Notes: a model not told the origin generated them from the sequence alone. Positions 35,601 to 49,233 are shown, numbered from the stretch's first letter. The stretch: DNA of 64,000 bases from Pleurodeles waltl (GCF_031143425.1 NC_090450.1:168199486-168263485), one strand, 5' to 3'. Translations and numbers: made by a program.

Positions 35601-38600
35601 CTCATGAATATTAATGAGGCTGGAGTGTGGTGACACCACGTGGCCAGCCACTCTCCATCTCACTGTTTTAGTACATCCAGTGCAACGCAAAGAAGTGGCT
35701 GGGTTGCAGTACAACTATTGTGCAAACACTGCTCTATGTGGAACCAGACCGATTAGAACATCCGACACCTATGGGATGGACGAGGGTGTTAGCAATATAT
35801 AACTTAACCTACAAACAGAAGTAGTTTGCTAATGTCTTGCCTGTTATTTCATAAGGATATTGCAAGATTTGACAGGCATATTTAGCTTTTTTCACTGGTT
35901 CGAATACTAAAACGATTTTTAATTAAAGGAAGCTTATGAATGTCTGATCAAATTCTAGCTTACCTTTCTACGAAAAATTATTTTGACTATTAGTCTACAA
36001 TTCTTGTACATGCTTTTAATAACAAAAGGTGTATCTTCTAGGAATATTATAAAATTAGCTTATCCTCTATGTGCAGACATGTCTATATTGTCCACAGACT
36101 GACATTCTGCAATAGATTTAGCATAGCGTTTTCTGTCTGAGATGTCTCACTAGAGTAGATCCAAATGGATTCCAGTCTGGCATGATATAAATGCTGACCA
36201 CCATCTCCTAGAGTGATAGTATGAGACCCAAGCCTGTCACACATTTCTTTTGCATTTCGTTAAATGATAATCATAATTTGTTAGGTCTGACCTGGAAAAG
36301 GCAGTTTGCCTTCTGTCAAAACAAGAAACATATAACACAGAGAGGCGATTTTGAATCAGCCCATTTAGGCCACTGTTTTTGCTTATTTGGACGTTTCATG
36401 TATAATTTGACTCGGCACTCAGAGCAGCCAAGGAGCAATTGAAGTGCCAGTCAAGAGTTTTAAAATGTTACTTTTTTATGTCTGCCTCTACATCAAGGGC
36501 ACTGATGTAAAAGAATCCCACCTCATGACTTGGTCTCATGTCTTTCCCTTTTGCGCCAGGAAAAATACCAGTATGTCTGGTGCTATCACCTCACAACAAG
36601 CTCCGGCAGCACTCGTATCATATGCGAATGAGAAGTGATAAGTAGCTGCTGCACCAAAGAGAGATGGAAACAATGTGTGATTGTGATCCGAGGTGGTTCC
36701 ACACCACAGTGAGAGGAAGCGGGAAACTTGTACCCACAGGCTTGGCTCCACTACTGATACATACATGAGGATTTGGGGGAAGGGAGCAGTGGCTAAGGAA
36801 ATAACATTGCTGCTCCACTCAACAAAGAGAGGGAGCTGGCTCGCCTATTACTACTGTTGTAGAGGCAAGAGAGCACATTAGGAGTAGAAGCCGATTTCTT
36901 TTCGGCCTGTAGGCAAAACCAATTCATATTAATTCACTGGTAAACATGAGACAGGCCACAAGATAGGCTGGTCAGAAAACCGGTGTCTCTGTCGAGCTTT
37001 GACTGGAATTGTGTCATCTGCCTACATGTGAAAATGCATTAATCTATTTTGTAAGAGTCTAAGATGGCAATTGGGGGACATGTAAATGCTGAATACGTTT
37101 GTTGAGAACATGGAACATTAGGGAATGCCTGATCTGGTATTGGCTATAGTCATGAATTCAAGAGGAATGAACCAAGTTGTACTTGTGTCCTGCTTTGCAA
37201 AAAGGTGATAAAGCATGACAGTTCTCTATCATTTATGCCAGATAGAGTGGACAGTCTGTCAATGGTCATTTGATTGTCTCTAGCATCAAAAGCTTCAGAG
37301 AGCTGGAGGAAGCTCAGTGCACAGAGCCGGCCTTGGTGACTCCACGAAACTTTGGTAATTCAGAAACACACATACAATTAAGTATAAAATATTTTTCTGA
37401 AGCTTAAATTAAAAAAAAAAACTTCCTATCTAAAGTAAAAGAACTATGCACTATTAATCAATATAAACGTTGTATGGAATTTATTATACGTAATTTAATT
37501 ATAGTTTAATAAAGTGTATTGCTATATTAATTTGAAATGGAGAAACATATTTAGATACTTTAGAATTAAGTAATAGTTTTAGAAATAATATTTAACATTA
37601 AATTACATTTAACTACATTTTTAAATTTAATAAATAATGTAATTTAATTGAACATTATTTAATATGGGGTTTTATTTTAAGTCCCTAACTCCTTTATTTT
37701 CTATAGGAGGGGTCCAATACCCGTGGTTGGCCATGTGTGGTCCTAGACATACTCCAGCTCTCAGCTGGAGTACTTTACTACTGTTTTGGGTCTCTTTTGG
37801 CTGAAGCAACTATTGAAGTGCAATTTGCAAATTGCTATTTGTGGGTGGGTTGAAATCCCTCCCTAAACCCCTCTCTTAAGGTGTCCTTACTCCTCCCTCC
37901 TTAACCCTTCCCCTCCATTCATAATTAGTACTCATTCTTCAGCCACTCTCTTGTGTCTCTCCCTCATTTACTACTAAACCCCATATCTATATGTGCAGAA
38001 CCTTCCCATTCGGGGCAGACATCTCTGTATGTATAGGTAAAGGAGTGGCAGAGTTGTAAATTTTACTCCTATGCTTGTAAATAGTATTTTGCAGTAAACT
38101 TGTAATACTACAGAACATACTACAAAATGAAGTTTGTGAAGAAACATGTGAATATTTAATAAGATACGTCTTGGTAAAGTGAACAGGTCTTTCCTCTTGG
38201 ACCTATTGGCCTTGCCAACGTGGTTTGCAGTGAAGAAAGCTCCTTTATCACACATGTCAACTGCCTAGCTGAACTGAATTCCCCCACTTTCATTTTTGCT
38301 ACCCTACTAGTGGCAGTTATAACACATCTGTCAACAAGTAGGTAGATTTACTCTAATGTTCTCCCCTTTTACCCTCATTAGATCCCACACCATAACATCT
38401 AAATTAATTAAGATCAGAATGCGGTCCCTATTAATGAAGCCCGCATTTTGTTCTATATCATCAAATAATGAGATGAGGAGCCCCACAATGAGGCATGCTA
38501 CCGCATCATGAGTGAGGGCTTTAGGTCATAACAGCAGCTCTTAACAGGATGACTTAAGACTCCCTTCATCACATTCAGTTTATAAGGGTTAGGAAGAATA

Positions 38601-41527
38601 TTACCACATTAGGTTTCTATTGTTTTGTTTCTAGAGCACTTTGTGTTCATGTTATTATTTTTTTCAATGGACTACTTTGAAGAAATAGAAAGCTCTAAAA
38701 CGTGGCAGCCTTTTTATGTTAAAGCTTGTGTATTTACCCCTAAAGTTTGGTGCATGGTACACACAAATATCAGCCTGTTGTTTTATTATCAGGATCCCTT
38801 AACGGGAACTACATCTCCCCAAAAATTCTCGTTTATGATGGTTGGAAGAATGAAAGATTTAAGAGAGCGGATATAGGACTTTTAAAACGTCGAGGGCTTT
38901 TCTGTCAGGTTTTCTTAGACCTTTTGAAAAACCACCACAGAAATACAATCCACAAAGGGGTCTTTTAAATATATAAAAGCACCACAATAGATTGGTGTGT
39001 TAAGGAAGCTCATGGCTTTCCATACTGCTAAATGTAGACTGATTATGGAGGAAGTGCAGGCTCTCCACACTCTTGTAAGAAAGACATTTATACTTAAGAC
39101 AGTGTTAGCTGGTAAGCTCCCAGGAAGTGAACGTAACTGCCTGCCATCGGTAATCACATTAGGATGCAGCGGATAATAGAGTCGCACAAGAGGTACTGAG
39201 GGGAAGCAAAGCTTCAGGGAAGGGTCAAGGCCAAAGTGCGCTCTGCAGTTGAAAATAACAGCCCAGTTACAGTAATGTGGAATGGCAGGCATCCATGTAA
39301 CAACAGCCCCTGCAGCTCCTGAGGCGCGGTTTGGCCACACCTCCAGGAGGCCCCCTCCTGCACTGTGCATGAGCAGCAGGCCCCTGGCTAGAGAGCTCCT
39401 GACTGGGTCCGATGCATAGGGCCATCCTCTATGTATTTTGCAGGCCCCCCTTCAAGGTTCATTACGTCATTGTCTGCAGGGGCTGCTGAGGGGGAGAATT
39501 GGAGAATCAGTGGAGTCATGGAGGCAATGGCGTGCTTGCTCCCAGGCGCTCTGCTTGTGAAAGGAGCAGGCCAGGGGCAGCAAGGATATGAAGCTACAGA
39601 AGGGAAATGAAGCATCCGGGATGGGGAGGAGGCAGTAGTTGTGAAGTTCCTGCTAGGAGTGTGCTTTTGTCCCCCTGGGGCTGGTCTTGTGACTAGGCTG
39701 CAGTGCAATGCCCCACATGGTTTGGGGTACTGCGCTCAAGGTAAGAACAGCATACACATACTGGAGCATCTGGCAAAGAACTGCCCTCCGCGGCTCCGCG
39801 TCTTTATTTATACCCCAGGTTCATGTGACTCCAAGATTTATCATCTGAGGCCGGGGGTGCTTGCTACTATATCCCTCGGCCAACAATATTAAAAGAAGGT
39901 AAATTTTGTATTTTATTGCATTATTTGTTTGTTTTATAACATATCAGCATGTCACAACAGGTAACTTCTTGTTGCTGGGTCTAATTGACTGAGCACACCG
40001 TAAAGGTCAATAACCTTGTCACAATATAGTCAGCAGTCTAACTTTGTGATCTAAGTGTATTTTATAACATATGCTGGTACTATTTTGTCCAGATACAACA
40101 CGGATGCTGGATGCAGTATATCATAAAAATTCCAACATATAAATAAAATAATATAACTCAACTCCTGTTCGATAACAATGAATTAGCTTAAGTAACATTT
40201 CAACTAGTAGTTGATAAGCACTTTACGTAACATATATTAGTAAAAGCATGTTAATGGTTGTCATCCTTACAGGTTAAATGCGCTATTTATATAGTAAGTA
40301 TATAGTAAATGCTTTAGTAATATTGATTTATTATGAAGTCTCTTAAATATGAAGACAATGTTTATTTTCAATTACTATCCCAAACCCATTCACAAAAGAA
40401 AGTTTACACCTACTTGTCCAGGCTCAGTTCTCCAGGTTTCACCCATCACCAAATCATAGATCTATTCAAATTCAGCTGAACTTGAGTTCAGTTAACCTCC
40501 ACCTTAGCTAGTTCTGATTTAATTCTAGCAATGACTGTAATAAAGCATTGTAAATTGAATAGCAACAGAGTGAATTCCTGTATTGTTATTTCTTCATGAA
40601 AATATGACCACCATTAATCTTTGAGGTTTACATCACACTTAGGCAGACATGTGTGTAGCATTAAGGCAGGCAATTATTAAAAAGTGATATCAGATTTGAT
40701 TTGTCATTTAGTCAATCTGGATTGTTTTAATTTATTTTGTACTTTTACCAGCTTAACAGTATTCACGGGCAAATAAGCCAATGAGTCTATATATTTAGAA
40801 GTATAAAAGCAGAAGAAGGTGATTGCAAACATTTGTGAATACCCACAAAGATACACATCTATGGTTTTTCACCACATTGGTCTTACCCCCTCCCAGGAAT
40901 CTTATTTGGAAATAATATTGCCCACCCCTTGCACACAGGTAAAACTCATGAAAACCTCTCTAATTTGCTGAAATCCCAAATTGGTTAATTTTGTCTCAAC
41001 CTAAAAATATCCACAGATCCCATTTTTTATGTAATAACTTGTGATATTTAAGCAGAGTTCCACTTCTTGTGCAGGTGAGTAAAACTTGTGTGTACAGCAT
41101 GCTGGAGATTGTACAGTATTTGTGGCATAATCTCAGCTGTGAACTCACAAAATACCTAATGACTGCCCTTAATTCCAGAGTAGAGTGATGGCAATTTCCA
41201 AGGACACTTTAATTGAAGGGCACACATGATACTGGGACATATTCCTTCTCAAGATTGTGCTTTAAATGGGACCAATTGATATTTTTACCCAGCATACGGG
41301 TGTGGAGACTTAGGAATCAATTACACAGCAAATCATTGTAGAATGAAAGTATGACCAGTGTGGCCACCCGAGGAAAACTCTAGCCTGGAATAAAGTCCAA
41401 TGGTTTTTATTACAGATTAAGACTCAGAATAATATAGATAATTCTCAAAACAAGACTGTAAGATACAGAATCATAATAGGTTGTCCAAACCTCCTAAAGA
41501 AGTTCAAACAAAGTAACATCAAAAAGA
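32681..41527. other. Long intergenic or intronic stretch, no exon seen
   Basis: I searched for the expected upstream MXRA5 exon (LRR N-terminal cap: Cys-Pro-x-x-Cys-x-Cys, then a segment ending in an Arg-Ile-Asn-Leu-like strand before a donor) and did not find it. The region holds an extreme AT patch (37380-37680) and a more GC-rich segment near 39300-39800 with a GTAAGA-type donor-like site, but no convincing coding frame. Part of it could be the intron preceding the 43209 exon. Confidence 0.4.
37380..37680. repeat. Extreme AT-rich patch
   Basis: About 300 bp are almost entirely A and T, with recurring TTTAAT / AATTTAAT words and no clear period. Confidence 0.7.
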
Positions 41528-41530
41528 CTA

Positions 41531-41914
41531 AGGGGCTGATTAGGGGTTTGGTAGACAGAAACACCTGTCTGCTAAACTCCTGACAGGGTTGTCGCTGCTG
41601 TGCTGACGACCTCCCCGCCGGCCCCATTACGACTTTACCACTAGGCTTCCGCCAGTCAGTCCAGTGGGAAAGGTGCAGCAGCATTGCCACTGGCTCATAA
41701 CAGAGCCGGCGGACATGCTACTGCACACAAGGGGCCCCAACACCCTCGAAATGCACTGTCTGCAGAGCATACAGTGTGCATTTTAAGGGTGCTGGGCAGG
41801 GGGATCTCTGTGCTGCCCATGCTACGGGCATGGATAGTGCATGGGCCCCCCGTGGCCCTCTGCACTTGTTCTCCGCCAGCCTTTTCATGTCCAGCCAGCC
41901 TTGTAATCAAGCCC
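41531..41914. mobile_element. Palindromic MITE, family B, copy 2
   Basis: Inverted ends GGGGCTGATTA and TAATCAAGCCC are flanked by a perfect TAA duplication at 41528-41530 and 41915-41917. Internal modules (CCAGTGGGAAAGGTGCAGCA, TTTTAAGGGTGCTGG, CCAGCCTTTTCATG) are shared with the element at 10070-10546. Some modules occur in the opposite order or orientation, as expected for palindromic blocks. No transposase. PIF/Harbinger-type mobilisation is inferred from the TAA duplication. Confidence 0.8.
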
Positions 41915-41917
41915 TAA

Positions 41918-43208
41918 GTACTCTATCAAGGCTACACATAAAAGCAGTAAGAACATTTGGAAAGAAAGAAACAAACGCTATTAATCATTTAGCAGTTTCA
42001 ATTATAAAATTGAGTAACCTGGGCAAGGGGAAACCCTATGAATTAACAAGTCCATGATGACATGTGCTGAGTTACACACATGGACAAAAAGGCAAAAGCA
42101 GAAAAGGGACAAAAAGAATTGAAAAAAAAATCTAGAGTAACTAATTACAAAATAAAGTTGGCAAAGAGAAGGGAAAAGAAAAAGGGAAGACAGCCACATG
42201 TCAGAAGCTCGATCAAGGGTCTTCTTATCTAGATCAAGGGATACATCTCTAAGTCTCAGAAAAGCATTTCAAGGGGGCAAGGTTAGGTAGGACTGTATCT
42301 TTCAGTGTCCGAGGGGGTTCACCAAAAGGTGAAGAGTTAATAGTGCAAAACAATTTGTTGATCCATCACTCCACATGGCGCAGAAGGTGTAATTATCCGA
42401 TGGAAGCCAGTCATGCGACACAGAACTGCAACATAGAAGAAAGTTCCCATTATCAACATATAGAAAACATCCGTGTGGGTTGAAACATTTGTATACATAG
42501 CCCATTCTACAATTCCTGAATTTACTGTGATCAAGGTTAGTTTCTCAGATTTGATATGTGTAAAACAATAGAACACCTATTACAAAGTGACCATTCTTAT
42601 GAGAATGAAGTCTGAAAGAAAAGTTCACGCTAGCAAGAATGACTAAACATATTCTGCACAGTCAGTAAACTAGGCCTTGCAGACCGCACTTAGGCTAAGC
42701 AAAGTGTATTAAAACGGCACATTAATTTATACAAATAAGGCACATTTAACATTCAAAATTATGCATTCAACATTAATGAGCTTTGTCAGTGTTCATGTTA
42801 CAGTAGATTTTGAACAAAAATTCAATATTTAAAACATTTCTCTATTGCATTATTTCATCATTTCAGTACACACTAGTAATTAACACTATGAATTATAACA
42901 TATAAACAAATTAATTGGTTACACATAAAGTTTAAAGGCTGACCCACAAGACGTTTGTCTAGTGACCTACAGTGAATGCACATTAATATGGTATTCAGTG
43001 CACAACTTTACAACTAACCTATAAGAACTTTGATTAAGATAAGGCATAAGTTGTCACGTATAGATGATCACTGTGACATCAGGGGCAATAATAACATTTA
43101 TGCTGCATCAATGATGTCTCTGAAGTTCAGTTATGAAATTAATAAATGCATATTTGGACAAATGGTGTTTTAAATAATTGGATTTTGTATATTTTCCTTC
43201 TTCTGCAG
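41918..43208 (+). other. MXRA5 upstream intron (part), no exon seen
   Basis: AT-rich sequence leading to the splice acceptor of the first recognised MXRA5 exon; the last bases (TTTTCCTTCTTCTGCAG) are a good polypyrimidine tract and acceptor. Nothing else is recognisable. Confidence 0.5.
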
Positions 43209-43338
43209 ATATAACAGCCTGATTGAAATTACGGAAAACAATTTTTCTGGGCTAAACAAGCTGGAACTTTTGATGTTACACAGTAATGAAATACAACGAA
43301 TCCATGAAAAGGCATTTAGAGATCTCCATTCATTACAG
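43209..43338 (+). CDS. MXRA5: MXRA5 exon: leucine-rich repeats (first exon visible)
   Basis: This 130-nt internal exon encodes 43 complete codons after one base that finishes a codon begun in the previous exon. It sits between an acceptor (TTCTTCTGCAG) and a donor (CAG|GTAAGG). The peptide has two LRR units with the consensus LxxLxLxxNxI: an IEITENNFSGL segment, then KLELLMLHSNEIQRI and a FRDLHSLQ turn. It aligns with human MXRA5 near the start of the LRR domain, where the human text reads LTKLELLMIHGNEI. It ends in phase 0 and joins in frame to the exon at 50940 (LQ then VLKMSYNK). The LRR N-terminal cap and signal peptide must be in exons not found here. MXRA5 is a secreted extracellular-matrix protein linked to remodelling and fibrosis; that role is from the human family member. 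Confidence 0.92.
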
Positions 43339-46300
43339 GTAAGGCTTTTATGTTTTTAGCATGAGCAGCTAAAGTTTGAAAATGTGCTAGTGCCATTGGA
43401 AGATGCCCAAAGACTCAGCCTTTTGAGAAGAAGGGTGAGGTTTTGTGGTAATGCTTAGCTTCCCTAAGGTTAAAGTTAAACGAGCCTTGCCTGCACCTGG
43501 TAACAATTTGTTGTCCCAATATATTTCGTAAGTCGAACATCCTTGCTCAGCGTGCAACTCTTCCATTTTCTCCCAGGTAAGAGGCTTCTCATGGCAGTCA
43601 GTGGTCGGAGCAGGGAATAGGTGCGAAAGAAAGGACTTTAAACGGGATGGAAACTTGAGCAAAAGATAGTGGACTACTGCTGAGTAGTGTTAAGTCACCA
43701 GTTGCTCTCTCTGCAGAAATGTTGCTCATATTTTTCACAAACTATTTTTTCCAGGTGATTTAATGCTACATTGTGGACCTGGTGCATAGTTAAAAAATAT
43801 TAATTTGGCATTTTCTTACTTCTACCAGATATATATATATTTATATATATAAATATCTGCTTTAATGGAAACAGGTGTAAAAGTTGATCATAGGCCCTGT
43901 CCCCTAAAATCTTTGAGATTTTTCGCTTCCAATGTACGTGCACCTCGTCTGTGTGCTTTCAGCGGGGCAATGTGTGTTAACTGTCAGTCCTATTTTGCAC
44001 ATTCAGTCAGGAGTTCAGTGGCAGTTGGAATAATGGTAACCCAGGTTACTCTTAACCTATTTGCATTAATACCCTCAGTTCGACTCCTCGAACCCTTGGT
44101 TTTTATCATTCATAAATGTATGTTGTATCCAACTGTTGTTCTTTAATTTCAATCTTATTTCTTCCAGACAAAAAGAGACTGTATCTTATCCGATTTTCTG
44201 TCATCAAGGATACAGGCATCAATCATATCGTTGGTCAGATATGAGTCTTTTTTCAGTGTTAATGCCTGGTCTTACTTAAGGGTGTATCCAAATGGGGGAA
44301 ACCATTTGCAGTTCTTTGCAAAATTAGTTGAAAAAGAGCTTGCATTGCTTCAATTGGAAACACATTGCTAACAATTTCTGCAAAAGCATGAATATCTTTC
44401 CTTTCCAGTACCTGCACCATGAATAGTATTCTCCCATATTTCCAGTTTTAATCTAGTGATTGCACCATAACCATTGCTCCAAATGTAAAGATCTAAACTA
44501 CCCAAAGTGTGCAATTAGCTCCTCGATATTTAGCGTTGGTCAGTAGAATTGGTTGGTCTTGTAGTCTTGTGTTGCACACACAGACAAATTGAATGAATGT
44601 ACTGATTCTCCATGAGAACTTTGTTAACGTCACATCCACTCAGGTTCCATCAGTGAATTTGTAAGGGAGGTGACAAATTGGGTTATCTGCAAAGTATTTT
44701 GATACAAAAATGCTTCATGTATCCTAGCTGTGTCCATGCAAGTAGTCTCGACATTGTGACTTAAGGTTTCTTCCTGTGTAAAACAGTAACTATAAGAGCT
44801 TTTGTAAATCACTTACATGAGCTTCTAACCACTCACGACTGGGAAGAGCCCAAAAAGATAGCTGCCTTTTGAAGAAACCACAATTTTAATCATGAGCGGT
44901 CTCACAGAAGAAAAGTAGAAGTATGAACCAAGTTTGCATTCTCTTTGTGATCATATAGACTAATGTGCAAACACTGTCTTGGGGTATGCCTCCTTCATCT
45001 AACACTCTCCCATTCCCTCCGACCTGATTTTGGAATGTGATATTTTATTTTAGGATGTCTATTGACTTCATATCCGCAGAAGAGCATGAACATTCCACTG
45101 TATCCATCAGTGCTCTTATCAATCATATTTGATATTTACCTGTCAGTATAATGATTGGTGGCTGTAATAAGCATTAATATGTGTATGTCTCAGTTGTTTC
45201 TAAAGTCTTTTATAAGTACCAACCTTTCACCTGCCATCGAAATCTTGAAGCCTCCCACCAATTTCCTGCTCTTTATATGGATTTCCACAATGCTCTTCTT
45301 CCCTTCCCACTGGTCCAGGTCTTTAATTTGTACCATGGTAAGGATGTGTTTATCAGAATAGATGCCTCTCATTTCCTCCTGCTGTTCTAACAGTTAATCA
45401 CTGTAATGCCCATCAATTGCTTGTGCAAGTTATTCAGGTGTAATTCTTTCAGGTTTCTCTCCAGACTCAGTGCTATATGTCCACCTGTGAGTTTGATAAA
45501 GTGTATAATGCTGTGCACTTAATAATAGTTTATTCCAATGCTATGATAAAAAAAACTATTCTCAGGATTCCTAAACGTGTGCAGAAGATAGATATTCAGG
45601 CTTGCTCCTAACTTGATATACTGGATCTTTCTGAACCTGACACTACCACCCTTTAATCATGTAATGTGGCATGGGTGGAGAGTGCACAAATAGGTGTGAT
45701 AATCTCTTAGGGAACTTTATAACAGTCAAAACAGTGCACTTACACATATCTAAATCGAGCTGACTGTGCCTTGGAAGTCTTCTTGCACAGACTTAGCATC
45801 CAGTCGGCAAAGCTGCAGTTTATGTGTCTAGACAAAAGATGGCTACTGTGCAAGTACTGCAAGCATGGGGTACCACTCTTTTGCATTCAAGAAACATCCT
45901 TTTCAGCTTGGCATGTCCCAACTCTGTTCACCTCTATGCCTGAGTGAGACGTTGCCTTTAACTGCTGATCAGAGGATGCAGGCCTAACACCAGAGATGGG
46001 ATAATGCATGTCATCACACAACAACACCAAGGTATATTATCATCTGACACTCCATGTAATGGGGGTTTCTTGCATGGATGCAAGTACTGCCTCAGGACTA
46101 GTTATGTTTAATATATTCCATCTTTGTGATAAAAAATCTTTTCAATTTAGGATAAGGAAATAGGCAATGGTCTAAGGATGCCAGTCTGTTGGTTCTCCCT
46201 GGCAATTTGCTGAAATATATATTTTATAAAGGAATTACTTCTCAATTTCTGATACTATATTAAGGGCACTTGCTAGTGGTATACTGGAAAAATACCAAAA

Positions 46301-46426
46301 GGTGGAGAGTGTAAAAGGATATAATAGTTATGTAGATACACTAATAGAACGTGCTTCACTCAGTGACAAAATCGTGATTTCACTCTATAATGAAGCTTTC
46401 CGGTTGGCAGTTTCTTGAAACCTTGC
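43339..46426 (+). other. MXRA5: MXRA5 intron, 5' part
   Basis: The intron runs from the GTAAGG donor at 43339 to the acceptor at 50938-50939 (about 7.6 kb). This part holds a small TA palindrome (about 43828-43858) and no recognised exon. The 45160-45390 open frames do not match anything known to me. Confidence 0.7.
43828..43858. repeat. Short TA-rich palindrome
   Basis: AGATATATATATATTT / ATATATATAAATATCT form a near-perfect inverted repeat. It is simple sequence in the MXRA5 intron and could extrude as a hairpin. Confidence 0.7.
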
Positions 46427-49233
46427 TGTTTGAAATGGGGTTTCTGGTTGCGAGGGTATGCACCTAAGCCAGGCAGAACCCACCTACTCTAGTCAGGGCA
46501 AGGGAGTTACACGTCCAAGATAACCCCTGCTCACCCCCTTGGGAGCTTGGCACAAGCAGTCAGGCCTAACCCGTAGGCAATGGGTAAATCGTTTGCACAA
46601 CACACACAACACATGTGATGCACTATCCCCACCACAAAGGAAACATCACCAAGTTATATGAAAATATACTGTATGATACACAACACAATTTATCAGACCA
46701 AACATCACATATCAGTAGTATCCTACTACCATTGCAGTTGGCAGAACGTTACACATTAGTTACTCTGCAACACTAGCTGTAGTCACATATAACACACAGG
46801 TTACTCAGTATTCTGCAACATAAGCAGTAGTAAGGAAACAGGTTATTACACTAAAGGACTTGTCATAAGAATATCATAAATGCCCATATTAGGAACATTA
46901 TAAAATGTATAGCAAGTCAGAAAAACATATTAGTATGTTATGCCCATAAAAAGAACATTTGCATACACATAAGAAACAACATCCAACAGGTAGGCAACAT
47001 ATAAATCAAAAAAGTCCTTAAAAAGAACGGATGTTGTATATATATTGTCATTGGATAGCACTTGGTTAGATGTAGACACCTCTAGTGTCTGCACAATGAA
47101 AAATGGGGCCCCGGCTCTCCTCCTTGCAAAATGGGGGTCTCCTGTGAGCTCTGAGGCAAAGAGGGGTGGCACGCACCCTCTCTGTACTATTGATGGGCCC
47201 TTCGCTGAGAGCCCCCTCGGGCCTCCATTGGCCCTCTCAAAGGGGGGCCAAGGTCGGCGATTTCTTTTTGCAAAGAAGGGGTGCGCCAAGCATCCCCTCT
47301 TTTTTCAGGATGGGCCCCTCTGGGGGCCTGCGATCACTGGGGGCCCCCCGGGCCTCCACCAGCCTTCACAAGGGGGTGCCAAAGTCAGGGAGAAGCTTAA
47401 AGGAGGAGGGGGTCAACATGCACCCCCTCCGTTTCAAGAACGGGTCACTCCTGGGACACGCAATTGCTGTGGTTCCCTCCCGGGGTCTGAGGTTCAGGCA
47501 CTGGCCCACAAGGGGCCAAACATGGGACTGGCGGCACAGGGGAGCCTCGGGCGAGGCTTCTGCTCCACCCACAGTCCAACAGAGACTTCCTCTGGGCTCT
47601 GTGGGGCAGGGAGAGGCTTCCTTCTCCCCTGCCCATCTCATCCGGGCCCACATAAGGGCCTTCTGGTGCCCCGGGGGCGCTGTTAGGAGCACGCTTGCTC
47701 CAAAACCAATTTTGCAGTTTCCTTTGTGCCCTGGGTCACAGAAATCAGCGCAACTCTGGTGCTTCGCCCCTTACAACCCAGGTCGCGGCAGTGATCTTTT
47801 TCCTCCTGCAATACAGCGCTTTTCCAGTGCTAGGAGAGCAAAAGGGGCAGCGCTTTTCTTCCTCAAGCGCTAGGCCTCGAAAATATAAAGCGCTTTCCAA
47901 AGCGCTTAGGCTTGAAGAAGTATTGAAGCACTCCTCGTGCTTTTGGATCGTTACAGGGCTCAGGGGCCACAGCACCCTGCCACTGGGGTACAAGAGTCTG
48001 AGGACTAGGCCCACAGGTGGAGGGGCCGATCAACAGACCAGCACACAGAGGGTGCAAGCAGGTGGCAAGTCCTTTCAGTGACCAAGCAGGTCACAGGTCA
48101 GCACAGCAGCAGTCCATGGTGGTTCCTGGTGGGTCCTTCCAGCCTTTTGTGTCCAGTTCCAAGATGATTCCAAGAGTCTCCAAATTGTGGGGAAAATTCC
48201 CCTGTAATTATACTCAGTACTTACAGTGTTTTACAGTGGTGGGGGAGAGGAGGTTCCAACCAGTTACAACTGGTTCTGGGAGTGCCCCCTCTCTCCTCTA
48301 GCACAGGCTCCAAAACATCAGTTGGGGATAAACGACCCGATTGTGTGAGTCCAGGGCACAGCCTTTACAAATGTAGGTGTGCCCCACCTCTCCCTTCTCT
48401 CAGCCCAGGAAGACTATTCAGTATGCAGGTGCACCTCTGTGACACATCCAAAGCCCCAACTGTCACTCTGCCCAGATGTGGATTGGAGTCAAGCTGCAAA
48501 AACACCAGAGTCATAACCACAGAGAAGTGTGCACTTTCTAGAAGTGGCATTTCTGTAAGAGTAATAAAAAACACACCTACACCAGTAAGCAGCATTTATT
48601 ATCACCATTACAATAATACCAAACATGCCTACGCTACCCCTCATAAATCTGACAATACCCCTTACATATAAAGCAGGGCATTTCTAAAGCAATCCTATGA
48701 GAAGGCAGCACTCACAGCAGTGAGACACCAAGTTAGAATGTTTGTCACTACCAGGACAGGCCACGCAACCTGGCACATGTCCTGCCTTTTACACACATGG
48801 CACCCTGCCCATGGGGCTAACTAGGGCGTACCTTAAGGGTGACTTACATGTAGTAAAAGGGGAGTTCTGGACCTGGCAAGTAAATTTAGATGCTAGGTCC
48901 CTGTGGCAGAAAACTGCGCACACAGACCCTGTGCTAGCAGGCCTAAGACAGGTTTGAAAGTCTACTTCAGTGGGTGTCGCGAGCAGCGCTGCAGGCCCAC
49001 TAGTAGCATTTAATTTACAGGCTCGGGGTATAGAGATACCACTGTACAAGGGACTTACAGGTAAATTAAATATGACAACTAGGTATAAGCCAATCATACC
49101 TACTTTAGATGGGAGAGCACCTGCACTTTAGCACTGATTAGAGTCCTAGAGCCAACAGTGACAGGTCAGAAAAAATAGGAGGCAGGAGGCAAAGAGATTG
49201 GGGATGACCCTGCATAAGGAAAAATGTCCAACA
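46427..49233 (-). mobile_element. LTR-like element in MXRA5 intron, antisense
   Basis: Read on the minus strand, it begins TGTTGGACATTTTTCC and ends CCCCATTTCAAACA, the same terminal form as the element at 27570-29773. A perfect CTTGC duplication flanks it (46422-46426 and 49234-49238). Blocks shared with that element, read on the minus strand, include TTACCTGTAAGTCCCTTGTACAGTG (full match shortened here), GCTACTAGTGGGCCTGCAGC and GCCCCATGGGCAGGG. The interior differs: a GC-rich tandem array occupies 47095-47560. Plus-strand open frames of 213 and 235 codons in that array are composition artefacts. No gag or pol motif is visible, so it is a solo LTR or non-coding unit. It is antisense to the host gene. 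Confidence 0.85.
47095..47560. repeat. GC-rich minisatellite, about 120-130-bp period
   Basis: GATGGGCCC-type phrases recur near 47190, 47310 and (as AACGGGTCAC) 47437. GCCTCCATTGGCCCTCTCAAAGG recurs as GCCTCCACCAGCCTTCACAAGG and as a weaker CACTGGCCCACAAGG version, near 47221, 47351 and 47497. There are about three to four diverged units. Confidence 0.6.

Noticed and set aside
38915..39370. 151-codon minus-strand open frame
   Set aside because: No recognisable domain or splice context; length is plausible by chance in a slightly GC-richer segment.
39641..39775. Candidate MXRA5 first exon (hydrophobic VKFLLGVCF then a GTAAGA donor-like site)
   Set aside because: Downstream residues lack the LRR N-terminal cap cysteine pattern, and the join to 43209 does not reproduce the expected strand.
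47045..47873. Overlapping open frames of 213 and 235 codons on the + strand
   Set aside because: They lie in a GC-rich tandem array inside an LTR-like element, overlap each other in different frames, and have no recognisable domain.
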